From Bog-756 sp052326605 (GTDB taxonomy: Bacteria; Actinomycetota; Acidimicrobiia; Acidimicrobiales; RAAP-2), in NCBI GenBank assembly GCA_052326605.1, contig JBKQMB010000079.1, forward strand, positions 35,213 through 99,212: DNA of 64,000 nt. The letters run 5' to 3'. The position numbers were made by a program, and so were the translations under genes. Shown here piece by piece: positions 30,758 through 39,036 of this stretch; position 1 is the first letter of the stretch; every line of letters begins with the position of its first letter. A model generated the notes under the pieces. That model worked only from the letters and a program-made list of their open reading frames with translations, was not told the origin of the DNA and ran no database searches.

Positions 30758-32308
30758 GTGCTGGTCGCCGTGGCCCTGCCGGTCGTGCCCGGTGCCACGT
30801 GCCCCTCGGCCGCCGGTGCACTCGGCGCGGCCGGACTCGGCCCGATCTGCCAGGCAACGTCCGGCGCCACCGGCGCCGTCGCATCCGCGGCCTCGCAGCT
30901 GGCCGGTTTCGGTGTCGGCAGTGTTCTCGACGCACTGGGCAGTTGGGTGTCGGCAGGCGCGGTGTGGCTGCTGGCGCAGATCGGCAACGTGCTGGGCTCC
31001 ACCACCGGCGTCGACCTCGGGGCCTCGTGGTTCACCGCCCACTACGAGACCATGGCCGCGCTGTCCGGCGTGGTCATCGTCCCCCTCCTGTTGCTCGGCA
31101 TCGTCCAGTCGATCTACCGGCAGGACGCGTCGATGCTGGTGCGCTCGGTACTCCTCAACGTCCCTCTGGCCATCCTGTTGACGGCGGTGGCGGTCGAGCT
31201 CGTGCAGCTCGGGTTGGCGGTGACCGACGCCATGAGCGCAGCCGTAGCCCACGGCGCGGGGTTGGACTCTGGCCACTTCATGGCCACGGTGACGTCGGCC
31301 CTCACGGGCCCGGCCGCCGCGGGAGAGCCGGGGGTCCCGACCTTCGTGGTCTTCCTCGGCGGCGTCGCCCTGGTCCTCGGTGCGGTGATGGTCTGGGTGG
31401 AGCTGCTGATACGCGCCGCCGCTGTCTACGTGGCCGTGCTCTTCCTTCCTCTGGCCCTGGCCTCGCTTGCGTGGCCGACGATCTCCTACTGGTGCCGACG
31501 CCTCGTCGACACCCTTGTCGCCCTGGTCCTCGGAAAGTTCGTCATCGTCTCCGTGCTCAGCCTCGCCGCCGGGGCACTTGCCGCCGGCACCGGCTCGTCC
31601 CCGAGCGGTGCCGTAGGCACCGACGGGGGAGGAGGATTCGGCGCCGTGCTGGGAGGGGCGGCGCTCCTCCTCCTGGCGGCGTTCGCTCCGTGGGCCCTGT
31701 TCCGGCTGCTCCCGTTCCTGGAGGCTGGTGCGGTCGCCCACCTGGACGGTCTCGGCCACCGTGCGCGCCAGAGCGCCTCCGCTCCGGTCCACGGCCTGGC
31801 GCAGATCGCCATGCGGTCGAGCGTGGCCGGCTCCCTCGCCGGTGCGGCGGCCGGTTCCTTCGGCACAGGCACAGGCACCGGCGGGGCGGGAGGGGACGGC
31901 GGAGCCGGTTCGATGGCCGGGTCCGCCACCGGCCCGGTCGGCCCGGGTGACGGCGGACCGGGGCCCGACATGGGGCCGTCGTCGGTCCGGTCGAGCGGCG
32001 TGGGCACGATGGCGCCGCCGGGCCACGGCATCCCGATGTGGAGCGTCCATCCTGGTGCGACCGCGGCGGCGCGCAGCGGGCTGGGCGATGGGTTGGGCGA
32101 CGGAACGGGCGGTTCGGCGGGCGCGGTGCCGCCTGCTCCGGCGTCCGCCGCCGAGGGCCTGACCCCGTTGCCCAGGCAGACCGGAGCCTTGCGGTCCGAT
32201 GCCATCGGTCGGGACGACCTCGGGATCCGGCTGGTCGCAGCACCGACCGCACCGGGGCCCGACGGCGGCGCGGCCGCCCATGATCCGGGCGGCCGCCATG
32301 GGCTCTGA
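30758..32308 (+). CDS. Polytopic membrane protein, VirB6/TrbL-like
   Basis: 516 residues with about six to eight hydrophobic helices between residues 40 and 330. These include SGVVIVPLLLLGIVQSIYRQ, LNVPLAILLTAVAVELVQLG, VYVAVLFLPLALASLAW and GAALLLLAAFAPWALFRLLP. The central segment AAVYVAVLFLPLALAS followed by a tryptophan is characteristic of TrbL/VirB6 channel subunits. The last 170 residues are glycine/proline-rich and likely disordered. The GTG start follows the previous stop by 1 nt. The next gene starts 29 nt before its stop. Confidence 0.82.
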   Translation: MLVAVALPVVPGATCPSAAGALGAAGLGPICQATSGATGAVASAASQLAGFGVGSVLDALGSWVSAGAVWLLAQIGNVLGSTTGVDLGASWFTAHYETMAALSGVVIVPLLLLGIVQSIYRQDASMLVRSVLLNVPLAILLTAVAVELVQLGLAVTDAMSAAVAHGAGLDSGHFMATVTSALTGPAAAGEPGVPTFVVFLGGVALVLGAVMVWVELLIRAAAVYVAVLFLPLALASLAWPTISYWCRRLVDTLVALVLGKFVIVSVLSLAAGALAAGTGSSPSGAVGTDGGGGFGAVLGGAALLLLAAFAPWALFRLLPFLEAGAVAHLDGLGHRARQSASAPVHGLAQIAMRSSVAGSLAGAAAGSFGTGTGTGGAGGDGGAGSMAGSATGPVGPGDGGPGPDMGPSSVRSSGVGTMAPPGHGIPMWSVHPGATAAARSGLGDGLGDGTGGSAGAVPPAPASAAEGLTPLPRQTGALRSDAIGRDDLGIRLVAAPTAPGPDGGAAAHDPGGRHGL

Positions 32309-33869
32309 ACGCGGCGAACGGGTGCGGTACCGCTTCTCCCCCCTGGAGCAACGGGGGGTGATCGCCGGCTGGCGCGGAGGCCAGATCGCCTCGGTCGCCG
32401 CGGGTCTGGTGATCGGGGTGCTCGTCCTCCGGTGGCGACCGTCCGTGGGTGGGGTGGCGCTCGCCGTTGCGGGAGTGGCGGCCGGGGTGGCACTGGCGTT
32501 CTGGCCCATCGCCGGGAGGACCGGAGAGCAGTGGCTACCGCTGGTGTTCCGGTGGCTGTGGGCGACGTCCACCGGCTCCCTCCGGCAGCTGTCCCCCGCT
32601 CCCCGGCGCGGCCATGTGGCAACGGAGGAACCGCCCGGGTCCGGCGCCGGCCCGGTCGGTTGGCGCCCGGCGCCGGACGCCCGGCGTGTCGGTGGCCACC
32701 GGACGGTCTTCGATGGGCTGCGGGTGGTCGGCGTGCCGTTCGCCTCCGACCCAATGGCCGTGGAGGCGGGCGTCGTCGTCGACCGGCCCTGCCGCACCGC
32801 CACGGCGGTGCTGGCGGTGCGCGGTCACAACTTCGCGCTGCTCGGCCCTGGCGACCAGGACGCGCGGATCGCGTCGTGGGCGCGGGTCCTGTCGACCATG
32901 GCACGCGAGGGCTCCGAGGTGCACCGGCTCCAGTGGATCGAATCGTGCCTCCCCGACGACGGCGGCGCGGTGCTGTCGCACTGGGCCGATCATGCCGTGC
33001 TCGGCGCCGAGTCACGTGCGGGACGCTCCTATCGGGCGCTGGTCGATGAGGCGGGGCCGGTCACCCGGCGCCACCGGGTCCTGCTCGGCATCTCCATCCA
33101 CACCGCCCGCTCGGCCCGCTCGATCCGCGCCTCCGGCGGCGGACTGGAGGGGACAGGGTCCGTGCTGACCCGCGAGATCGCCTCCCTGCACCGGGCGCTG
33201 GAAGGGGCGGACGTCACCGTGGACGGCGTGCTCGGCCCGGGGGCGCTGGGGCGGGTGATCAGCCAGGCATCGACTCCGATGTCGGACGTCCGGGGCACGG
33301 GCCCCCCGGACGACCGGGGCCCCGGCAGGCCGGCGGGTGCTCCCGAACATCCGAGCAGCTGGCCCTGGCCGATGGCGGTGGAGCCCCTGTGGGAAGCGGT
33401 CCACACCGATGCCACCTGGCATGCCACCTACTGGATCGCCGAATGGCCCCGCGTGGAGGTGACCCCCGACTTTCTCGGGCCGCTGTTCTTCTCGCCGCTG
33501 CGCCGCTCGATCGTCCTGACCATGGAGCCGGTGAGCCCGAGCCGAGCCGCCCGCCAGGTGGCCCAGGCCCGGACCGCGGACCTGGCCGACGGAGAGCTGC
33601 GACGGCGGGGTGGGTTCCTGGTCACCGCCCGCCACGCCCGCGAGCAACGGAGTGTCGAGGAGCGTGACGTGGAACTGGCCGACGGCCATGCGCAGTACCG
33701 CTTCTCCGGGTACGTGACGGTGACCGCCGGGACGCTCGAGGAGTTGCAGGACGCCCGGGCCGCGCTGGAGCAGGTCGCGGGCCAGGCGCGCCTCGAGCTC
33801 CGCCTGCTCTACGGAGAGCAGGACGTGGCTTTTGCCTGTTCGCTCCCGATCGGGCGAGGGCTCTCGTGA
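32280..33869 (+). CDS. SCO6880-like conjugation/secretion protein
   Basis: About 529 residues. The N-terminus YRFSPLEQRGVIAGWRGGQ is followed by two adjacent helices (IASVAAGLVIGVLVL and GVALAVAGVAAGVALAFWP). This arrangement is typical of the SCO6880 family, whose short N-terminal membrane part resembles PrgI/VirB3. The remainder is soluble and alpha/beta, with EVHRLQWIESCLPDDGG and a region resembling the N-terminal part of VirB4. It may therefore act as the VirB3-VirB4N equivalent, with the ATPase encoded next. The start could also be the ATG at 32298. It overlaps the VirB6-like gene by 29 nt and the ATPase gene by 4 nt. Confidence 0.82.
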   Translation: MIRAAAMGSERGERVRYRFSPLEQRGVIAGWRGGQIASVAAGLVIGVLVLRWRPSVGGVALAVAGVAAGVALAFWPIAGRTGEQWLPLVFRWLWATSTGSLRQLSPAPRRGHVATEEPPGSGAGPVGWRPAPDARRVGGHRTVFDGLRVVGVPFASDPMAVEAGVVVDRPCRTATAVLAVRGHNFALLGPGDQDARIASWARVLSTMAREGSEVHRLQWIESCLPDDGGAVLSHWADHAVLGAESRAGRSYRALVDEAGPVTRRHRVLLGISIHTARSARSIRASGGGLEGTGSVLTREIASLHRALEGADVTVDGVLGPGALGRVISQASTPMSDVRGTGPPDDRGPGRPAGAPEHPSSWPWPMAVEPLWEAVHTDATWHATYWIAEWPRVEVTPDFLGPLFFSPLRRSIVLTMEPVSPSRAARQVAQARTADLADGELRRRGGFLVTARHAREQRSVEERDVELADGHAQYRFSGYVTVTAGTLEELQDARAALEQVAGQARLELRLLYGEQDVAFACSLPIGRGLS

Positions 33870-35257
33870 GCATCCTCGTGACCCGACGGTCGCCGGCAGT
33901 GCCCGCCCATGTGGCCACGACCCGTCATCTGTGTGCTGCCTATCCTTTGGTGAGCGAGGCGGGCCTCGGTCACGAGGGAGTGCTGATCGGACGGGACCTG
34001 CTCGGGGGCTCGTTCGTCTACGACCCGTTCGCCCTCTATCGACAGGGTGTGGTCACCAATCCGAACACGGTGGTGTTCGGTCAGATCGGACGGGGTAAGA
34101 GCTCCTTCGTCAAGACCTATCTCTGGCGCCAGGCGGTGTTCGGCCGCCACGCGTGGGTGGTCGATCCCAAAGGAGAGTACGGGCCGCTCGCCGAGGCGTG
34201 GGGAGCGGCCCCGGTCGCCCTCCGCCCGGGCGGCACCATCCGTCTCAATCCCCTCGACACTGCGGACGCCGTGTCCGCCGGCGCGCCCGACACGGTTGAC
34301 GACGCCGACCGCCGGAGGGCGGTCCTCACGGCCTCGCTCGCCGTGGCCTGCCTCGGGCGCGAGCTGCTGCCCAGGGAGCGTGCCGCCATCGACGTCGCCC
34401 TCGGCGAGGCATCCGTCCGGGCGGGCGCGGCGCGGATGCGCGCGCCCACGCTCCCCCAGGTGGTCGAGGCGTTGCTCGATCCCGGGGTCGAGGCGTCCCG
34501 GGCACTGCGGACCACCCGGTCCGTTCTCCTGGAGGACGGCCGTGACGTGGCTCTCGAGCTCCGCCGCCTGGTGCACGGTGATCTCTGCGGCATGTTCGAC
34601 GGGCCGACGAGCGACGGGCTGCGCCTCGACGGGCCACTGGTGGTGCTCGACCTGTCCGCCGTCTACCATTCGCCCGCGCTCGGCGTCCTGATGGCCTGCG
34701 CTGCGGCGTGGTTGCAGAGCGCGGTGCGGTCCCATCACAGCAACCGGATCATCCTGGTGGTGGACGAGGCGTGGGCGATCCTGAGGAACCTGGGGGTGGC
34801 CCGGTGGCTCCAGACCTCCTGGAAGCTGTCGCGGGCCCACGGGGTGGCGAACATGGCAGTGCTGCACCGCCTGTCCGACCTCCGCTCGGTGGGCACCGTG
34901 GGCTCCGAGCAGGTCAACCTGGCCGAGGGGCTGCTCGCCGACTCGGAGACCCGCGTGGTCTACGCCCAGTCGCCGGGCGAGGTGGCCCACACCGGGGAGC
35001 TGCTGGGGCTGACCGACACCGAGGCGGAGCTGGTCAGCCAGCTCCGGAGAGGAGTGGCCCTGTGGAAGGTCGGTCGACGCTCGTTCCTCGTCGAGCACAG
35101 GGTGGCTTCGGGCGAGCAGTGGCTCACCGACACCGACCAGGCCATGGCCGAATCGACCCGCGCCGGTCCTGTCGGGCCGGCCCGCACCGAAGCCGCCGAG
35201 GTGGCCCGCACCAGTTCTGCCGGGCTGCCGGGCATGGAGGGGGCAGCGGCGTCATGA
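33866..35257 (+). CDS. VirB4/TraC-like secretion ATPase
   Basis: 463 residues. Walker A is GQIGRGKSSFVK near residue 75, and the DPKGEYGPLAEAWG segment after it is typical of VirB4/TraC and related conjugation ATPases. Walker B is IILVVDEAWAIL, followed by WKLSRAHGVANMAVLHRLSD, which carries the sensor/arginine region. The protein is shorter than full VirB4 because its N-terminal domain seems to be in the preceding SCO6880-like protein. It powers pilus or channel assembly. The GTG overlaps the previous stop by 4 nt. Confidence 0.87.
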   Translation: MSILVTRRSPAVPAHVATTRHLCAAYPLVSEAGLGHEGVLIGRDLLGGSFVYDPFALYRQGVVTNPNTVVFGQIGRGKSSFVKTYLWRQAVFGRHAWVVDPKGEYGPLAEAWGAAPVALRPGGTIRLNPLDTADAVSAGAPDTVDDADRRRAVLTASLAVACLGRELLPRERAAIDVALGEASVRAGAARMRAPTLPQVVEALLDPGVEASRALRTTRSVLLEDGRDVALELRRLVHGDLCGMFDGPTSDGLRLDGPLVVLDLSAVYHSPALGVLMACAAAWLQSAVRSHHSNRIILVVDEAWAILRNLGVARWLQTSWKLSRAHGVANMAVLHRLSDLRSVGTVGSEQVNLAEGLLADSETRVVYAQSPGEVAHTGELLGLTDTEAELVSQLRRGVALWKVGRRSFLVEHRVASGEQWLTDTDQAMAESTRAGPVGPARTEAAEVARTSSAGLPGMEGAAAS

Positions 35258-36786
35258 TGGCGGCGTCGGTGACGGCCACAGCCATGGGGCTGGCCGCCCT
35301 GGCCGGCGTCGGCCTGTCGGCCCCGGACCGAGTGGGCCCGGGCCGCGCCCGGCACGGCCCCCTGATTGGCACACGGCGCCCGCACCTGGCTCCTCCCGGG
35401 CTCCGTGCGCGAGGGGATCGGGCGAGGAGCGAAGCACGCTGGGCCAGAGCCGGTGACGTCCGATCACTGATCGTCCCGGCAGCCGGCCGATCTCGGCCGT
35501 TGCCGGGCAACCGGCTGGTGCTCGGGCACATGGGGAGGCACCTGCTGGCGTGCGAGCCGGCCCAGTCGGTGATCGTCTTCGGCCCCAGCCAGTCGCACAA
35601 GACGAGCGGTTTCGCCGTCCCGGCCATCCTCGGGTGGGAGGGGCCCGTCGTTGCTGCCAGCATCAAGACCGATCTGATCGAGCACTCCCTCGAGCACCGG
35701 AGGTCCCGTGGCTCGGTGCTGGTCTTCGACCCGTCCGGTTCGACCGGCATGGCGTCTGCGGCCTGGTCCCCGTTGCGGAACGCACGTACCTGGCCGGGGG
35801 CGCGGCGCAGCGCCGCCGGCCTGACCGAGGTGGCGAAGACCTCGGTGGGCACCATGAGCGACGGCGACTTCTGGTACGCCACGGCGGCCAGGATGCTCGC
35901 CCCGCTGCTCTTCGCCGCCGCCTACGGGCGGCATGACATGTCCGATGTGGTGCGCTGGGTGGACACCCGTGAGGAGGGCGAGGTACTCGACCTGCTCGGC
36001 GCGGCCGGCGTGTCCGAGGCCGTGGACGCCGCCCGGTCCACGTTCGCCAAGGAGGAGCGGCAGCGCAGCTCGATCTACACCACGGTCGAGACGATCCTCG
36101 AGCCGTTCGCCGACGGTGCGAGTGCGCCGGCCGGCAGCGTTGCGGTCCCTCCCGTCGACCCGGCGCTCCTGGTGGAGGGGCCCAACACGTTGTACCTGTG
36201 CGCCCCGGCCCACGATCAGAGGCGGTTGGCGCCCCTCTTCGTGTCGGTGGTGCGCGAGGTGCTCGAGCACGCCTACGACCGGGTCACCCGCACCGGGCGC
36301 CCTCTCGACCCTCCGTTGCTGGTGGTGTTGGACGAGGCGGCCAACATCGCTCCCCTGTCCGACCTCGACGCACTGGCCTCCACCGCCGCCGGGCACGGCG
36401 TGCAGTTGGTGACCGTCTGGCACGATCTGGCCCAGATCAGCGCGCGGTACGGTCCCCGAGCCACCACCGTGGTCAACAACCACCGGGCCAAGCTCTTCCT
36501 CTCGGGCATCTCCGATCCGTCCACCCTGGACTACGCCAGCCATCTGGTCGGAGAGGAGGAGGTGCTGCTGCCGTCCACGACCCACGGGGGCCGGGGTGGT
36601 GCGAGCACCACCCGCTCGCCCTCGACGCGACGGTTGGCGCCGCCCGACGCGCTGCGTCGGATCGCACCGGGGGAAGGCGTCCTCGTCTACGGGGATCTCC
36701 CGCCTGCCCGCCTGCGCCTGCGCACCTGGTTCGACGACCCGTGGTTGCTGGCCAGGGCAGGGCCACCCGGAGGCGCTTCACGGTGA
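35254..36786 (+). CDS. VirD4/TraD-like coupling protein
   Basis: 510 residues. A single weak hydrophobic N-terminus precedes the nucleotide-binding domain. Its Walker A is unusual, GPSQSHKTSG. VVAASIKTDL follows, then FDPSGSTG, the usual VirD4 segment, and DFWYATAARMLAPLLFAA. Walker B is LLVVLDEAANIAPL, followed by GHGVQLVTVWHDLAQI and NNHRAKLFLSGISD, all diagnostic of the type IV coupling protein family. These recruit substrates to the secretion channel. The ATG overlaps the ATPase stop by 4 nt. It is the last gene of the cluster. Confidence 0.9.
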   Translation: MMAASVTATAMGLAALAGVGLSAPDRVGPGRARHGPLIGTRRPHLAPPGLRARGDRARSEARWARAGDVRSLIVPAAGRSRPLPGNRLVLGHMGRHLLACEPAQSVIVFGPSQSHKTSGFAVPAILGWEGPVVAASIKTDLIEHSLEHRRSRGSVLVFDPSGSTGMASAAWSPLRNARTWPGARRSAAGLTEVAKTSVGTMSDGDFWYATAARMLAPLLFAAAYGRHDMSDVVRWVDTREEGEVLDLLGAAGVSEAVDAARSTFAKEERQRSSIYTTVETILEPFADGASAPAGSVAVPPVDPALLVEGPNTLYLCAPAHDQRRLAPLFVSVVREVLEHAYDRVTRTGRPLDPPLLVVLDEAANIAPLSDLDALASTAAGHGVQLVTVWHDLAQISARYGPRATTVVNNHRAKLFLSGISDPSTLDYASHLVGEEEVLLPSTTHGGRGGASTTRSPSTRRLAPPDALRRIAPGEGVLVYGDLPPARLRLRTWFDDPWLLARAGPPGGASR

Positions 36787-36880
36787 ACGCCATGTGCGTC
36801 AGCGAAGCCGGGCCGGTGACGGTCGTGGCCGCCACCGCCATCGTTGCGAAATGCCGCACCGGTGGCACGTCTCCGATCGC

Positions 36881-36905
36881 CGTTGCTTCGCCCAACCGGG
36901 CAACG
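36881..36905 (+). terminator. Weak hairpin after the secretion cluster
   Basis: CGTTGC and GCAACG form a 6-bp stem; CCC and GGG inside the loop can pair further. It lies 95 nt after the coupling-protein stop. There is no U-run. Confidence 0.3.
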
Positions 36906-36918
36906 CGAGACTGAGGTC

Positions 36919-37860
36919 GTGTCGTCAGAATCTGCTCCTGAGCACTCCGACGTGGTGGTGTTCTGCGAGGGCTCCCTTTCGATCGAGCGGATTCGGTCGC
37001 GGTTCCCGTCGATCGCGGTCGTCGACATCTCCGAGGGCGTACCTCCTGGCATGCGCGGCGACGTGCTGTTCGGGGGGTGGGGCCCCCGTTCGGTCGAGGC
37101 CATGGCCACTGGTGTGCACTGGGTGCAGATGGCGGGTACGGGCATCGACGGGGCGCTTCCCGAGGTGAGGGCCGCTGCGGTGCTCACCTCGGCTCGCGGG
37201 GCGAGCGCCGTGGCGATCAGCGAGTACGTGATCGCCACCATGGGTGCGTTCGCCCGCAACTTCCCTCAGAACTGGCTTCGAGAGGCACCCGAGATCTGGA
37301 ACTACCAGCCGGCCGGCACGTTGGCGGGGTCAACGCTCGGCCTGTTCGGTTTCGGGGGGATCGCACAGCGGGTGGCTCGCATCGCCTTGGCCATGGACAT
37401 GTCCGTCGTCGCCCTGCGCCGCAGCGCGGTGCCGAGCCCCATCGATGGCGTCGAGATGGTCCGCTCACTTTCCGATCTGGTGTCGGTGGTCGACCACTTG
37501 GTGTTGGCCGCCCCGGCCACCGACCTCACCCGCCATGTGATCGACGCCGACAGCTTGGCCTCGATGCGGCCGGGGGTCCACCTGGTCAACATCGCCCGGG
37601 GGGCCCTGGTGGACCAAGAAGCCCTGCGCAAAGCGCTCGACGACGGAACGGTCGCCCGTGCGTCGCTGGACGTGACCGACCCCGAGCCCCTGCCCGCCGG
37701 CCACTGGCTCTTCGACCACCCCAAGGTGTTTCTCACGCCACACGCCTCGTGGGTCGGACCACCCTTCCTCGAGAAGGCCACTGACATGTTCTGTGACAAT
37801 CTCGAGCGGTACCTCGTGGGGCAGCCGTTGCAGGGGGTGGTGGGCGGCGAAGGCTACTGA
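36919..37860 (+). CDS. D-2-hydroxyacid dehydrogenase family protein
   Basis: 313 residues. The NAD(P)-binding Rossmann motif GLFGFGGIAQRVA is near residue 140. The catalytic Arg is in NIARGALVDQEAL, the Glu in DVTDPEPLP, and the His in LTPHASWVG. Such enzymes reduce 2-keto acids or oxidise 2-hydroxyacids. The substrate-binding N-terminal domain is short and has no recognised specificity motif. The start GTG at 36919 is tentative: only GAGG 2 nt away precedes it. It stands alone between the secretion cluster and the damaged alcohol dehydrogenase. Confidence 0.87.
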   Translation: MSSESAPEHSDVVVFCEGSLSIERIRSRFPSIAVVDISEGVPPGMRGDVLFGGWGPRSVEAMATGVHWVQMAGTGIDGALPEVRAAAVLTSARGASAVAISEYVIATMGAFARNFPQNWLREAPEIWNYQPAGTLAGSTLGLFGFGGIAQRVARIALAMDMSVVALRRSAVPSPIDGVEMVRSLSDLVSVVDHLVLAAPATDLTRHVIDADSLASMRPGVHLVNIARGALVDQEALRKALDDGTVARASLDVTDPEPLPAGHWLFDHPKVFLTPHASWVGPPFLEKATDMFCDNLERYLVGQPLQGVVGGEGY

Positions 37861-37924
37861 GCGAGGGTGTCCCCCTCCGATGACCCTGCCGGCACCCCGG
37901 CCCGGTTCGGAGCCCAAGCCCGAC

Positions 37925-38963
37925 TCAGCGGGACATCACGACTTTGAGCGCGCCGGTGTCGGCTACTCGTGCAAACACGTCGTAGGCCTCGACCATCTCG
38001 TGGAGGTCGAAGTGGTGGCTGACGAATTGGGTCGAATCGATCTGGCGTGCGGTCACCAGACGCAGGAGGGTGGGCGTCGAGTACGTATCCACGAGACCAG
38101 TGGTGATGGTCACGTCGCGGATCCACAGCGTCTCGAGATGCAGGGTGGCGGGACCCGTGGACACCGATATTGGCTACATGCCCACCGGCCCGCACGAGCT
38201 CGGTGCACAGCTCGAAGGTTCCGGGGACGCCGACCACTTCGATGGCCACGTCTGCACCGAGCCCGTCGGTGAGCGCCCGCACGGCAGCGACTGCGTCCTC
38301 GTGTCCGTTGTTGACCACTACGTCGGCCCCGAAGCGCTTGGCGGCCTCGAGGCGCCCATCGGCGAGGTCGATCGCCACCACGTGGCTCGGTGAGAAGAGC
38401 TTGGCGCCGAGGATGACCGCCAGGCCGATGGGACCGGCACCGACCACGGCCACCGTGTCACCGGGTTGTACCCTGCCGTTCAGGATCCCGACCTCGTATG
38501 CGGTGGGGAGGATGTCCGCGAGCATGAGGATCTCCCCGTCGCTCGCTCCCTCGGGCACGGGGTAGGTGGAGGTGTCGGCGAAGGGGACCCGGACGATCTC
38601 CGCCTGGGTGCCGTCGATGAGGTGCCCGAGGATCCACCCGCCGCCACGGAGGCACTGGCCATAGCGACCCTCCCGGCAGAAGCGGCAACGCCCACAGGAC
38701 GAGATACACGAAACGAGCACCCGGTCGCCGGGGGCGAGGGTCTTGACCCCGGCTCCGACCTCGAGGACCGTACCGACGGCCTCGTGGCCCAGGATCCGGC
38801 CGACGGTGACCTCGGGGACGTCACCTTTCAAGATATGCAGGTCCGACCTGCAGATGGTGGTGGCATCGACTCGGACGATGGCGTCGGTGTCGTCGCTGAC
38901 AGTGGGGTCGGGCACGTCCTTCCACGTCTTCGAGCCGGGCCCTTCGTAGACAAGTGCCTTCAT
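37925..38963 (-). pseudogene. Zinc-dependent alcohol dehydrogenase, frameshifted
   Basis: About 345 codons in two frames. The N-terminal part (from the ATG at 38963, GGGAGGA 7 nt upstream) has TTICRSDLHI with the catalytic zinc cysteine, GHEAVGTVLE, the four structural-zinc cysteines in CISSCGRCRFCREGRYGQC, and the Rossmann motif VVGAGPIGLAV. It reads well to GGHVANIGVHG, then near 38152-38156 the frame slips. The remaining family sequence (ATLHLETLWIRDVTITTG, and the end TGALKVVMSR) is in the next frame and stops at 37925. The total of 1039 nt fits one extra base or two missing bases. Without correction the protein runs into unrelated sequence to 37854. A sequencing error cannot be excluded. 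Confidence 0.85.
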
Positions 38964-39036
38964 CGCATGGTCCTCCCGGTAACGGCCCGAGATTCCCAGG
39001 ATGCACGCGGTGAGCAGCGTCCGCAAGAGCCAACGG

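Noticed and set aside
31486..33015. 509-codon minus-strand ORF in the secretion cluster
   Set aside because: Antisense shadow of the VirB6-like and SCO6880-like genes, rich in Arg/Pro.
36783..36914. 43-codon ORF between the coupling protein and the dehydrogenase
   Set aside because: It has no Shine-Dalgarno, no motif, overlaps the coupling-protein stop and a hairpin. Probably chance.
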